A stretch of DNA of 64,000 nt from VBCK01 sp035511515 (GTDB lineage: Bacteria > Pseudomonadota > Gammaproteobacteria > Burkholderiales > Burkholderiaceae_F): NCBI GenBank assembly GCA_035511515.1, contig DATKFG010000013.1:26937-90936 (forward strand). The letters are read 5' to 3'. The notes below the pieces were generated by a model. It made no database searches. It was not told where the DNA came from and was given only the letters and a program-made list of their open reading frames with translations. Position numbers and translations under genes: made by a program. Of the stretch, positions 1-8,451 are shown one piece after another (within the stretch, counting starts at the first letter, position 1; each line of letters opens with the position of its first letter).

Positions 1-579
1 TCGCAGCCGCCCGCGACCCGCCCGAAGCGTTTTGTCGATCCGGTGCGCGCCCAGTGGCGGCGCGATCTGCGCGCCTCGCGGGATGCGCTGACCGACCGTC
101 CGCAGCGCGAGGCGAGGCTGCTGGAGCGCGTGGAGCAGTGGCTCAAGACCCTGGACGTGCAGCGACTGGCGTTTTTCTGGCCGACCCGCGGCGAACCCGA
201 TCTGGCCGGGCTGGTGGCGCGCTGGCTGAAGGCGGATCCTTCGCGAACAGCGGCGCTTCCGGTGATCGAGGGCGAGTTGCTGCGTTTTGCCCCATGGACA
301 CCCGGGGCGGCGCTGGTGACGGATGCGTTCGACATCCAGATTCCGGATACGGCGCAGCGGATCGTTCCGCAACTGCTGCTGATCCCCTGCGTGGGCATCG
401 ACCGCCTGCGCTATCGCCTCGGCTATGGCGGCGGGTACTACGACCGCACGCTGGCTCAGATGTCACCGCGCCCGGTCACGGCCGGCGTCGGCTTCGACTG
501 CGCGCGCATCCCGACCATTGATCCGAAACCGCACGACCTCAGGCTGGATCGGGCGATGACCGAGTCGGAGGCCTGGTAA
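1..579 (+). CDS. ygfA: 5-formyltetrahydrofolate cyclo-ligase (5' end cut by window)
   Basis: Converts 5-formyl-THF to 5,10-methenyl-THF with ATP, recovering a storage folate in the cytosol. The C-terminal half carries the family signature LGYGGGYYDRTL around residues 125-136 (counting from the GTG at 43), and the overall length of about 180-190 aa fits. The reading frame stays open to base 1, so the true start may lie before the window; the GTG at 43 is the only in-window candidate and has no clear ribosome-binding site. It fits the folate theme of the region (MetF, FolD, FolC, methyl-THF methyltransferases). Identity is confident; the start is not. Confidence 0.9.
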   Translation, partial: SQPPATRPKRFVDPVRAQWRRDLRASRDALTDRPQREARLLERVEQWLKTLDVQRLAFFWPTRGEPDLAGLVARWLKADPSRTAALPVIEGELLRFAPWTPGAALVTDAFDIQIPDTAQRIVPQLLLIPCVGIDRLRYRLGYGGGYYDRTLAQMSPRPVTAGVGFDCARIPTIDPKPHDLRLDRAMTESEAW

Positions 580-583
580 GGCT

Positions 584-1579
584 TCAGACCCGGCTCGCCG
601 GGCCCCGCGCGAACTCTTCCAGCAGCCAGTTGCGCAGTTGCACGACCGCCGGTCGACCGCGCGAGACCTGATTCACGAGCAGGAACATGCTGTAGCCGGT
701 CGGGGGGCGGATGTCCGGAAACGGCGTGACCAGCTGCCCGCTGGCGACCATTTCCTCGCGAAACGGCCGATACGCCAGCACCACACCCTGCCCACGCGCG
801 GCCGCCAGCATCGACTGATCGATGTATGCGACCACCATCACGGGTGGATTCGCGTCGACGTCCACCCGGATCCCGGCGAATTCGAACCAGAGCGGCCAGG
901 ACTGCCTCGAAGTGCCCGGCAGATCGTCCTCGACCTCGATCAGCGGCAGGCGCAACAGATCCGCCGGCGACTGCAGACGCCCGCCGAAACGGTTCAGCAG
1001 CTCGGCACTCAACGCCGGTGTGACATCCTCGTCGAGCAGCGCCACGGCGTCGGCGGGCGCATCCTGCCGCCGGCACCTGCGCAACGCGATGTCGACCCCT
1101 TCCGCTTCCAGGTCGACCGCCCGACCCTGCGCGTCGATCCGGATCTCGATGCCCGGATGCGCGCGCTGAAACGCCGCCAGCCGCGGCACCAGCCACATCG
1201 AGGCAAACGACGGATAGGTGGTGACCACCACACGCGGGGAGGCGGTCTGGCCGCGAATCTCGTCCACGGTCCGGTCCACGGTGCCCAGCGCCTGGCGCGT
1301 GCTGCGCGCCAGCCGCTCTCCGGCCGGGGTCAGCGCGAGCGCCCGCGTCTTGCGGACGAACAGCCGGTGCCCCACATCGCTTTCGAGCGCCGCCACCTGG
1401 CGGCTGACGGCCGACTGGGTCAGATGCAGCTCGGCCGCAGCCAGGGTGAAGGACAGGTGCCGCGCCGCCGATTCGAAGCCGCGCAGCGCCGCCAGCCCGA
1501 TCGGGCGCCTGCGCGCCGAGCGGCGTGGTTCGGCCGGCGCGGCCAGGTCCTTTGCCGGAGCAGCTGCGGGGCGTGCCAT
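584..1579 (-). CDS. LysR-family transcriptional regulator, GcvA-like
   Basis: 331 aa. An Ala/Arg-rich leader of about 25 residues precedes a winged helix-turn-helix at about 27-85, with LRGFESAARHLSFTLAAAEL and LTQSAVSRQVAALE typical of the GcvA subgroup. The rest is the LysR effector-binding domain. It ends 4 bp from the stop of the cyclo-ligase on the other strand. It lies downstream of a 36-aa membrane peptide gene on the same strand, and an ATGC-N7-GCAT dyad at 1808-1822 lies upstream of that pair. LysR regulators commonly bind T-N11-A dyads ahead of their own genes, so I infer it may be the regulator of the dyad set in this window. The ligand is unknown. Confidence 0.85.
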   Translation of the reverse strand: MARPAAAPAKDLAAPAEPRRSARRRPIGLAALRGFESAARHLSFTLAAAELHLTQSAVSRQVAALESDVGHRLFVRKTRALALTPAGERLARSTRQALGTVDRTVDEIRGQTASPRVVVTTYPSFASMWLVPRLAAFQRAHPGIEIRIDAQGRAVDLEAEGVDIALRRCRRQDAPADAVALLDEDVTPALSAELLNRFGGRLQSPADLLRLPLIEVEDDLPGTSRQSWPLWFEFAGIRVDVDANPPVMVVAYIDQSMLAAARGQGVVLAYRPFREEMVASGQLVTPFPDIRPPTGYSMFLLVNQVSRGRPAVVQLRNWLLEEFARGPASRV

Positions 1580-1618
1580 GATTGCGTATTGTGCATGGAT
1601 AGACCCCGTGTGGGAATC

Positions 1619-1729
1619 CTAGCCGGCCGCGACCAGCGCCAGCGACACCGACAGCAGCAGGGACACCGGAGCGAACAGCGCGACCACGAACAGGACGTCG
1701 TCCAGAGAGCGAGAATGCAGCGTCTTCAT
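1619..1729 (-). CDS. 36-aa single-span membrane peptide
   Basis: Small gene starting at ATG 1729 with a very good ribosome-binding site (AGGAGGT, 5 bp upstream). The peptide begins MKTLHSRSLDD and continues as one hydrophobic stretch of about 24 residues to the C-terminus, so it is predicted to be an inner-membrane peptide. It sits 39 bp upstream of the LysR gene on the same strand and 75 bp downstream of the long dyad at 1804-1826. No family recognised. The strong ribosome-binding site and membrane-like composition support expression; function is unknown. Confidence 0.55.
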   Translation of the reverse strand: MKTLHSRSLDDVLFVVALFAPVSLLLSVSLALVAAG

Positions 1730-1803
1730 GTGAACCTCCTTGAATACGGTGGCGACAGATTGCGCCAGGCAGCGCGCTGCAACAAACGAAACGATCGAAT
1801 TGG

Positions 1804-1826
1804 ATGCATGCCCATTACGCATGCAT
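1804..1826. promoter_or_regulatory. LysR-type operator candidate (ATGC-N7-GCAT box 1)
   Basis: Perfect inverted repeat ATGCATGC-N7-GCATGCAT; the core ATGC-N7-GCAT is 1808-1822 and has the T-N11-A spacing of LysR operators. It lies upstream of the small membrane peptide and LysR genes (minus strand), where an autoregulatory site would be expected. Five other promoter regions in the window share the core. Confidence 0.6.
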
Positions 1827-1844
1827 GAGGGAGGATGGGGCGCC

Positions 1845-1864
1845 CTCTCCCGCAAGCGGGAGAG
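1845..1864. repeat. short intergenic palindrome (REP-like hairpin)
   Basis: CTCTCCCGC-AA-GCGGGAGAG, a 9-bp perfect stem with a 2-base loop just past the ahcY stop. No T-run follows on the minus strand, so it is not a standard intrinsic terminator. Palindromes of this kind recur between genes in many proteobacteria. It could slow 3' decay of the ahcY transcript. Confidence 0.45.
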
Positions 1865-1909
1865 AGGCAACGTCAGCAGCGTGCCCGGTTCCGTCCGGCC
1901 AGGCCCATA

Positions 1910-3349
1910 TCAGTATCGGTAGTGTTCCGGCTTGTAAGGACCTGAGCGGTCGACCCCGATGTAGTGCGCCTGCACGTCGGTGAGCTCGGTCAGCCGCACC
2001 CCGAGTCTGGTCAGCTGCAGGCGAGCCACCTTCTCGTCCAGACGCTTGGGCAGCACGTGCACGCCGAGCGGGTACCGCCGGGTGTTGCTGAACAGCTCGA
2101 TTTGGGCGATCACCTGATTGGCGAACGACGAGCTCATCACGTAGCTGGGGTGGCCGGTGGCACAGCCCAGGTTCACCAGTCGTCCCTCGGCCAGCAGGAT
2201 GATGCGCTTGCCGTTCGGGAAGATCACGTGGTCGACCTGCGGCTTGATGTTCTCCCACGTGTACGAGCGCAGGCTGGCCACGTCGATCTCGTTGTCGAAA
2301 TGCCCGATGTTGCACACGATCGCCTGGTCCTTCATCCGCACCATGTGCTCGTGCGTGATCACGTGGAAGTTGCCGGTGGCGGTGACGAAGATGTCGGCCT
2401 CGCCGGCGGCCTCCTCCATCGTGACGACCCGGTAGCCCTCCATGGCCGCCTGCAACGCGCAGATCGGATCGATTTCAGTGATCCAGACCTGGGCCCGCAG
2501 CGCGTGCAACGCCTGCGCGCAACCCTTGCCCACGTCGCCGTAGCCGCACACCACCACGGCTTTGCCGGCGATCATCACGTCGGTGGCGCGCTTGATGCCG
2601 TCGACCAGCGATTCGCGGCAGCCGTACAGGTTGTCGAACTTGCTCTTCGTGACCGAATCGTTCACGTTGATCGCGGGAAACTTCAGGCGTCCCTCCTTGG
2701 CCATCTGGTACAAGCGCTTCACCCCGGTCGTGGTTTCCTCGGTCACGCCCTTGATCCTGGCCAGCCGTACCGAATACCAGGTCGGATCGGTCACCAGGCG
2801 CTGGCGGATCGCGGCGAACAGCGCCGCTTCCTCTTCGCTGGTCGCGAGCTTGACGCAGGCCGGTTCCGTCTCGGCCTTCGCACCCAGGTGCAGCAGCAGC
2901 GTGGCGTCGCCCCCGTCGTCCAGGATCATGTTGCTGAAGCCGCCGTCGGGCCAATCGAAGATCCGGTGCGTGTAGTCCCAGTATTCCTGCAGCGTTTCGC
3001 CTTTGCGGGCGAACACCGCGACCCCGCTGGCCGCGATCGCGGCGGCCGCGTGGTCCTGGGTCGAGAAAATGTTGCAGGAGGCCCAGCGCACCTCGGCTCC
3101 CAGGGCCCGCAGCGTCTCGATCAGGACCGCGGTCTGGATCGTCATGTGCAGGCTTCCGGTGATGCGCGCGCCGCGCAACGGCTGCTGCACCGAGTACTCC
3201 TGGCGGATCGCCATCAAGCCGGGCATTTCGGTCTCGGCGATCCGCATTTCCTTGCGGCCCCAATCGGCCAGCGCAAGGTCGGCCACCACGAAATCCTGGG
3301 TGTTGCCGCTTCGAACCGGGGACCGGGAGGTATCTTGTATGGCGCTCAT
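1910..3349 (-). CDS. ahcY: adenosylhomocysteinase (SAH hydrolase)
   Basis: 479 aa cytosolic enzyme that reversibly splits S-adenosylhomocysteine into adenosine and homocysteine, removing the product inhibitor of SAM methyltransferases and feeding homocysteine to methionine synthesis. Visible motifs: substrate region SLHMTIQT near residue 66, catalytic stretch NVNDSVTKSKFDN near 228-240, NAD-binding GYGDVGKG near 269-276, and the conserved C-terminus ending KPEHYRY. Start ATG 3349 follows AAGGAGG. An SAH riboswitch lies directly upstream (3378-3484). The usual partners holin-family gene and metF are not downstream here but about 6 kb away behind a second riboswitch. Complete and intact. Confidence 0.97.
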   Translation of the reverse strand: MSAIQDTSRSPVRSGNTQDFVVADLALADWGRKEMRIAETEMPGLMAIRQEYSVQQPLRGARITGSLHMTIQTAVLIETLRALGAEVRWASCNIFSTQDHAAAAIAASGVAVFARKGETLQEYWDYTHRIFDWPDGGFSNMILDDGGDATLLLHLGAKAETEPACVKLATSEEEAALFAAIRQRLVTDPTWYSVRLARIKGVTEETTTGVKRLYQMAKEGRLKFPAINVNDSVTKSKFDNLYGCRESLVDGIKRATDVMIAGKAVVVCGYGDVGKGCAQALHALRAQVWITEIDPICALQAAMEGYRVVTMEEAAGEADIFVTATGNFHVITHEHMVRMKDQAIVCNIGHFDNEIDVASLRSYTWENIKPQVDHVIFPNGKRIILLAEGRLVNLGCATGHPSYVMSSSFANQVIAQIELFSNTRRYPLGVHVLPKRLDEKVARLQLTRLGVRLTELTDVQAHYIGVDRSGPYKPEHYRY

Positions 3350-3377
3350 CTCGCGCCCTCCTTTTAGGGAAAGGGTT

Positions 3378-3484
3378 CGCGAGCGCCGTTGAACAGGCCG
3401 AAACGCCGGCAGCTAAGCCGGCGTCACAGCCGCCTCGAGCCTGGCAACCGCAGGTCAAGCGGCCGTCGCAACGCTCCTCGAAGC
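3378..3484 (-). promoter_or_regulatory. SAH riboswitch upstream of ahcY
   Basis: On the minus strand the leader contains, in order, CGAGGAGCGTTGC, GCCAGGCTCG and CAACGGCGCTC, the conserved blocks of the S-adenosylhomocysteine riboswitch (an on-switch in proteobacteria). The ahcY ribosome-binding site and ATG follow within about 30 bases. The block order and spacing are matched by a second copy at 9975-10084. I read the motif from sequence and did not compute a fold. Confidence 0.92.
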
Positions 3485-3493
3485 TGGTGCCTC

Positions 3494-3499
3494 ATTGTA
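3494..3499 (-). promoter_or_regulatory. -10 promoter element for the ahcY riboswitch transcript
   Basis: TACAAT on the minus strand, 10 bp upstream of the first conserved riboswitch block. No good -35 is seen. The other riboswitch copy has TATACT at exactly the same distance, which supports both. Confidence 0.5.
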
Positions 3500-3755
3500 C
3501 CTTGCAGCTCGCTCGACCCGATCGAGTGCGGCGCCGGCTGAGCTGACACTCTGCGGTCCCGCGCGGCGGCACCCCGCGAACGCAGCAATTGGTGCCGCAT
3601 TTCGCCTGAGTTTCCCGGATTTTCAATAATTGGGGTCGAAGATCTCTTTGGCCTCACGTGCTTCCGCATCACCTTTTGCCGCGGTTTTCGCGCAATTGCA
3701 CGGGCGACGTGATCGACACAATGCATACCGGGTTCAAGCCACGCAGGAGTTGGAT

Positions 3756-4043
3756 ATGGCCATGATCCAGGCGGCAAGTACCGCACAAATACTCGAGACT
3801 CCCGCTCATCTGTCAGGAGCGGACTTCGCCCCATCGGGCACCCGGTGGGGTCGGTTTGATCCACTGGGTTGGTTGGTCGATCTGACCGAAGCGGCTCAGG
3901 TGCGGCTGGCACGCGCCGCGCTGGCTCAGGGACTGCCCGTCGACTCGTCCGAAAGCGGCCGCTTTTCGAACGATGCCGCCGGGGGCGGGAGCCGGGCGAT
4001 CGAAGCAGCCCGCTCGTTGCACGTTCGAGCCGATTTGCGATGA
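3756..4043 (+). CDS. hypothetical 95-aa protein, translationally coupled to TSUP permease
   Basis: Begins at ATG 3756 with AGGAG six bases upstream and ends in an ATGA overlap with the next gene, a strong sign of translational coupling. The protein is mostly polar with no membrane span or signal peptide; a central stretch WGRFDPLGWLVDLTEAAQ is followed by a short Ala/Arg-rich helix-like segment and a disordered tail. I recognise no family. Between it and the ahcY riboswitch (about 3500-3755) I see only a probable promoter region with no other gene. It may be a small partner or regulator of the permease. Confidence 0.5.
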   Translation: MAMIQAASTAQILETPAHLSGADFAPSGTRWGRFDPLGWLVDLTEAAQVRLARAALAQGLPVDSSESGRFSNDAAGGGSRAIEAARSLHVRADLR

Positions 4044-4849
4044 CGGGGTACGCGATTTTCGCGATGCTCGCCGCGAGCGGCGTCGCAGCCGGCTTCCTGG
4101 CGGGACTGTTCGGCGTGGGCGGCGGGCTGGTGATGGTGCCGATGCTCGTGTACGCGTTCAGCGCCGCCGAGGCCCCGTCGCAGCACGTCGTGGCGCTGGC
4201 GCTTGGCACATCGATGGCCGCAATCGCCGTATCGGCCATGCAAAGCGCCTATGCCCATTACCAGCGGGGCAGCACGTCGGGGCCGGCTTTCCGGCGTGCG
4301 GCGCCGTGGGTCGTGCTCGGCGCCCTGGCCGGCAGCGCCTGCGCCTCCGGGGTATCGGGCCGCTCGCTGCTGCTGTTCGTCGGTGCGTTCCAGCTCGTGG
4401 CGGCCGCATTGATGGTGTCCGATGTCTCCAAGCTGTCCGTGGTACAGCTGCTCGCGCGGCGCCGGGCCGCACTGGATGTGTTCAGCGTCGCCTTCGGAGG
4501 AATTGCCGCACTGGCCGGAATCGGCGGCAGCACACTGTTCACGCCCTACTTCAAAGCCACGGGCATGGAACCGAAACAGGCGGTCGGAACGTCCGCCGCG
4601 CTGGGCCTGCCGGTGAGCATCGCGGGAGCTCTGGGCTACGCCTGGGCCGGCCGCAACGCCCACCTCGGCGACTGGGCCGTGGGGTTCGTCGATATCCCGG
4701 CGCTGGCGGCCTTGGTGGCCGGGGCGTTTCTGACCGTTCGCGCGGGCGTTGCGCTGGCGCACCGGCTTTCCGCCCGGACGCTGTCGACCGGCTTCGGGAT
4801 CTTCCTGTGCGCGAACGGCGGCCATCTGCTGTTCCGTGCGATGGCGTGA
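4040..4849 (+). CDS. TSUP/TauE-SafE family membrane permease
   Basis: 269 aa, about eight predicted membrane segments. The N-terminal motif GFLAGLFGVGGGLVMVP (residues about 18-34) and its internal repeat IAALAGIGGSTLFTP mark the sulfite exporter TauE/SafE family, which moves small anions such as sulfite, sulfoacetate or other organosulfur or C1 anions across the inner membrane. The start is taken at 4040 because it overlaps the upstream stop and begins just before the first membrane helix. Substrate cannot be told from sequence. Seven bases downstream is a gamma-carbonic anhydrase-like gene. Confidence 0.85.
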   Translation: MTGYAIFAMLAASGVAAGFLAGLFGVGGGLVMVPMLVYAFSAAEAPSQHVVALALGTSMAAIAVSAMQSAYAHYQRGSTSGPAFRRAAPWVVLGALAGSACASGVSGRSLLLFVGAFQLVAAALMVSDVSKLSVVQLLARRRAALDVFSVAFGGIAALAGIGGSTLFTPYFKATGMEPKQAVGTSAALGLPVSIAGALGYAWAGRNAHLGDWAVGFVDIPALAALVAGAFLTVRAGVALAHRLSARTLSTGFGIFLCANGGHLLFRAMA

Positions 4850-4855
4850 GTCGCC

Positions 4856-5497
4856 GTGGCACTTGCCCAAGTATCGGATAGACCGCAGCTGGGCGACGCG
4901 CCCAAAGCTGCGCGCACGATGCTCGAGGAGGCGCGCTCCCGCGCGCTGTATCTGCGCACCTACGCGGCCAACGGCTGTGTTCCGGTGATCGATATGTCGG
5001 CCGCCGTGCATCCGACGGCCGTGTTGATCGGCGACGTGCACATCGGGCCGGATTGCTGGATCGGACCGAACGCGAGCATCCGCGCCGATCAGGGCCCGAT
5101 CCTGATCGGCCCGCGCACCAGCATCCAGGACAACTGCGTACTGCACACCGGTCCAGGCGGATCGCTGCGGATCGACGAAGACGGACAGATCGGACACGGC
5201 GCGATGCTGCATGGATGCTGCATCGGGCGCAACGTGCTGATCGGCATGGGCGCCGTGGTGATGGACGACGTGGTGATCGAGGACGATGTCGTGGTGGGCG
5301 CGGCAACGCTCGTGCCCGCACGGGTGCGCGTACCGGCGGCAGTTCTGTTCGTCGGCTCGCCCGGCAAGGTGCTGCGCGCCCTCACGGACGCCGACCGTGC
5401 GAGCAAGCGCGAGTGCACGCTGCATTACGTGGAGCTCGCGCGCGGCGCGGTCGGAATGAGCTGGGCGCCAGCCCAGATTGTCGGAAGGCCGCGCTGA
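4856..5497 (+). CDS. gamma-carbonic anhydrase-like / hexapeptide-repeat protein
   Basis: 213 aa with left-handed beta-helix hexapeptide repeats from about residue 45 to 165 and the motif IGHGAMLHGC typical of the gamma-carbonic anhydrase / CaiE-PaaY group, in which histidines bind zinc or iron between subunits of a trimer. The start is GTG at 4856. There is an N-terminal extension of about 40 residues and a C-terminal helix. It could hydrate CO2 or be an uncharacterised thioesterase or transferase scaffold like PaaY; the sequence does not decide. It ends 10 bp from a convergent gene and no terminator is visible between them. Confidence 0.8.
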   Translation: MALAQVSDRPQLGDAPKAARTMLEEARSRALYLRTYAANGCVPVIDMSAAVHPTAVLIGDVHIGPDCWIGPNASIRADQGPILIGPRTSIQDNCVLHTGPGGSLRIDEDGQIGHGAMLHGCCIGRNVLIGMGAVVMDDVVIEDDVVVGAATLVPARVRVPAAVLFVGSPGKVLRALTDADRASKRECTLHYVELARGAVGMSWAPAQIVGRPR

Positions 5498-5507
5498 AGG
5501 CGGGCGG

Positions 5508-6641
5508 TCAGCCGACCGCGGTGCGTTTTTTCTTGTCGGGATCGTCGAACGGCAGCGTATGCGCGGTTGCGGCGGCCTTCAATTTGCTGCCGCGGATCTC
5601 GAGCCGGGCGCCGTGCACCGCCGCTGAGGTCTGCAGTCGCGCAATCGCCATCGACTTCCTGGTCAGCGGCGATACCATCGCGCACGTCACCACACCGACC
5701 TTGCGCCCGCCCGCGTAGATCTCGTCTCCCGCATCGGCCGCGCTCTGGCCTTCGATCAGCACGCCGAAGATCCGGAAGCGCTCCTTGCCCTTGAGCCGGT
5801 AGTGCTGGTCGGCGCCACGAAAATCGGTCTTGCCCGGACTGACGGTGAAGTCGAGCCCGAGTTCCCACAGCGAGTCGCCCGGCGGATCCTTGTCGAACGG
5901 GTACGTCTGCGACATGTCGTAGGGGAAGAACAGCAGGTAGCTTTCGACCCGCACCCAGTCGAGTGTGGTGAAACAGGCCGGCACGATACCCATGGGCTTG
6001 CCCTCCGCCAGAATCGTGTCCCAGATCAGGCCCGCGTCCTCGCCCTTGCAGAAGATCTCGTAGCCGCGCTCACCGGTGTATCCGGTGCGCGAGATCGTGA
6101 CCGGCCGGCCGAACAGCGTCGCGGGCATGTGGTGGAAGTACTTCAGGTCGCGCACGCCGGCAACGTGCTTGGCCAGGAAGTCCACCGCGATCGGGCCCTG
6201 CAGCGACAGGTCGTGCAGATCGTCGTCGACGATCAGCGCGGCGTTGCGCCCGACCACCAGGTTCGTCAGCGTCTCGTGCCCGGCGCCGCTGCCATGCACG
6301 AACATCCAGTTGTTGGGCCCCATCCGGAACAGGACGCAGTCGTCGATGAAATGGCCGCTCTCGTTCAGCATGCAGGAGTAGGCGGACTTGCCGGGGTAGA
6401 TCTTGGTGACGTCGCGGGTCGTGGCGTAATGCAGCACCGCCGAGGCATGCGGGCCCACCACGTACATCTTCTTCAGGCCCGACACGTCCATCAGTGCAGC
6501 CTTGGTGCGGATCGCGGTGTGATCCTGCGCGATGTCGTGCGAGTAGGTCCACGCCGCGCCCATCCCGTTCCAATCCTCGAGCTTCGAGCCGAGGGCACGG
6601 TGGCGGTCTTCCAGCACCGAATGTCGCCAGGTCAATGGCAT
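5508..6641 (-). CDS. GcvT-family tetrahydrofolate-dependent methyltransferase
   Basis: 377 aa. The protein shows the GcvT fold markers: an early MDVSGLKKMYVVGP block, TGYTGERGYEIFC near residue 190, and the C-terminal beta-barrel from about 290. This family takes a methyl or aminomethyl group onto THF (glycine cleavage T-protein, DMSP demethylase DmdA, LigM/DesA O-demethylases, sarcosine and dimethylglycine enzymes). GcvH and GcvP are absent, so a stand-alone demethylase or DmdA-like role is more likely than glycine cleavage. Start ATG 6641 follows CAGGAGA. An APC permease lies 17 bp upstream in the same operon and probably imports the substrate. Specific substrate unknown. Confidence 0.8.
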   Translation of the reverse strand: MPLTWRHSVLEDRHRALGSKLEDWNGMGAAWTYSHDIAQDHTAIRTKAALMDVSGLKKMYVVGPHASAVLHYATTRDVTKIYPGKSAYSCMLNESGHFIDDCVLFRMGPNNWMFVHGSGAGHETLTNLVVGRNAALIVDDDLHDLSLQGPIAVDFLAKHVAGVRDLKYFHHMPATLFGRPVTISRTGYTGERGYEIFCKGEDAGLIWDTILAEGKPMGIVPACFTTLDWVRVESYLLFFPYDMSQTYPFDKDPPGDSLWELGLDFTVSPGKTDFRGADQHYRLKGKERFRIFGVLIEGQSAADAGDEIYAGGRKVGVVTCAMVSPLTRKSMAIARLQTSAAVHGARLEIRGSKLKAAATAHTLPFDDPDKKKRTAVG

Positions 6642-6658
6642 AGGGGTCTCCTGCAGAA

Positions 6659-8353
6659 TCAGTACACGGCCAGCCGGTGCGTGACGTAGACCACCACGGC
6701 GCCAGCGGCCAGCGCCGCATAAGGCAGCCACCCGGCCCGACGCGTCAGGCGGGTGCCATCGCCCAGCTCCATTTCCTGCAGCATGGAGTCCGGAAACCGC
6801 CCCTTGTCCTGCAGGTAATGGCGATAACAGAAAATCGGAACAATCAGCGTGGCGAACAGCAGGCCCGTCCTGAGCGTGCCTTCGCCGTACACATCGGCTC
6901 CCATGCCGACGAACGCCAGGTTCACGAACGACAGCACGGTGCCGGCCGCGATGATCGCGGTGGGCGCCCGCCACGGCCGCTCCTGGTCGGGACGATCCAT
7001 CCGGTGGATCCAGCCGGCGTTCAGGTTCAGGAAGTTGAAAATCAGGTAGCCGATGTTCGAGGCGCCCAGCACGAACACGTAGTCCGACATCAGCAGCAGC
7101 ACCAGGTTGAACCCCAGGTTGGTCAGCATCGCATTGCTGGGAGCGCCGTGTTCGTTCACCTTGGACAGGTAGCGCGGCAGCCAGCCGTCCAGCGAGGCCT
7201 GGTACAGCGTGCGGGAGGTTCCGGCCAGCGACGTCATGATCGACAGCACGATCGCCAGGATCATCATCACGACCACGATCGCGCCGCCGATCCGCCCGCC
7301 GTGAACCATCTTCGCCATCACCGCCGCGACTCCGGCGCCGCTGTAGATGTCGGGCGCCAGCATGCCGCTATAGACGGGCGGCGCCGCCACCCGTCCGGCG
7401 GCATCGAGCTCGGCCGGCTTGACCAGTTCGCCCAGCCCGAGATAGCCCTGGAACGCGAACGGCACCAGCGTGTAGGCGGCGATGCACAGCAGTCCCGAGT
7501 AGAAAATCGCCTTGAAGGTGTCGGACTTCGGATTCTTGAACTCGCCCGTGTAGCACACCGCGGTCTCGAAGCCGTAGGTCGACCAGCCGGCCAGGAACAT
7601 GCCGCCCGCGATCACGGTCCAACCCGCCAGATTCCAGGCGCCATCGGCGACGTAGCCGTGGGCGTCGTGCGCGATCGGCACCAGCGGCAGGAAGTTGGCC
7701 TTGACCACGTCCCCGGTGATCAGGGGCACGACGCCGATCAGCAGCAAGGGAATCATCGCCGAGATGCTGATGATCTTGGTCGCGTTGGCCGAGCGCAGGA
7801 TGCCGCCGTCCTGGATCAGCTTGACCGCAATCAGCAGCACGGCGCCGAGTATCGCGGTCGCGTTGATCCTGAAAGTCAGGCCGGCCTTGACCGCGCTCAG
7901 ATCGAGCAGGGTCCACTGCCAGGTATTGATCACCGCGTCCGGCGCAAACAGCCCGGTCAATATGTAGCCGGCCGCCAGCCCGGAGCCGATCGCCAGCACC
8001 GGGGACCAGGCAAAGCAGTTGCACCAGACCGACAGCGGCGCGACGATCTTGCTGTATCGCACCCAGGCAATCGCGCCATAAACGGAAGTACCGCCCGACT
8101 TGTGCGGAAACAGACCGGCGATTTCCGCATAGGTGAACGACTGGATAAAGCCCATCGCGATCGACGCGGCGAATACGATCCAGGTCGGCTTGCCGACGGT
8201 GGCGGCCACCGCGCCGATCGAGAAAAGAACCAGCGGCGGCACGCCGCTCGCGACCCAGAACGCGCCGGTCCAGTCGATCCCCCGCTCCAGGCCGGCCGAT
8301 GTCTTGTCGGCCGCCGTTGCGGCGGCTTGCGCATTCGTGTTTGAGCTGCTCAA
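6659..8353 (-). CDS. APC-family amino acid/amine permease
   Basis: About 564 aa with 12 or more hydrophobic segments; the first is preceded by a short Ser/Ala/Thr-rich cytoplasmic tail. PPLVLFSIGAV and AGLFPHKSGGTSVYGA are typical of the amino acid-polyamine-organocation superfamily. I place the start at TTG 8353 because GGAGA lies 8 bp upstream; no ATG gives a better context. It lies upstream of the GcvT-like methyltransferase in one operon, so it probably brings in a methylated amino acid or amine used by that enzyme. Confidence 0.8.
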   Translation of the reverse strand: MSSSNTNAQAAATAADKTSAGLERGIDWTGAFWVASGVPPLVLFSIGAVAATVGKPTWIVFAASIAMGFIQSFTYAEIAGLFPHKSGGTSVYGAIAWVRYSKIVAPLSVWCNCFAWSPVLAIGSGLAAGYILTGLFAPDAVINTWQWTLLDLSAVKAGLTFRINATAILGAVLLIAVKLIQDGGILRSANATKIISISAMIPLLLIGVVPLITGDVVKANFLPLVPIAHDAHGYVADGAWNLAGWTVIAGGMFLAGWSTYGFETAVCYTGEFKNPKSDTFKAIFYSGLLCIAAYTLVPFAFQGYLGLGELVKPAELDAAGRVAAPPVYSGMLAPDIYSGAGVAAVMAKMVHGGRIGGAIVVVMMILAIVLSIMTSLAGTSRTLYQASLDGWLPRYLSKVNEHGAPSNAMLTNLGFNLVLLLMSDYVFVLGASNIGYLIFNFLNLNAGWIHRMDRPDQERPWRAPTAIIAAGTVLSFVNLAFVGMGADVYGEGTLRTGLLFATLIVPIFCYRHYLQDKGRFPDSMLQEMELGDGTRLTRRAGWLPYAALAAGAVVVYVTHRLAVY

Positions 8354-8451
8354 CGGGCTGTCTCCTGCCGACCCCGCCCGATTATCAAGATGCGTTCGGC
8401 GCCCGAACAATGCTCACGAGTGGTTACCACCAAAGTATTACCGGCCGCCTC

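Noticed and set aside
1..42. 6S RNA gene next to the 5-formyl-THF cyclo-ligase
   Set aside because: 6S RNA often neighbours this gene in other proteobacteria, but the visible 42 bases are an open coding frame and the upstream DNA is outside the window.
1845..1864. Intrinsic terminator after ahcY
   Set aside because: The hairpin is strong but has no T-run on the minus strand; listed as a palindrome instead.
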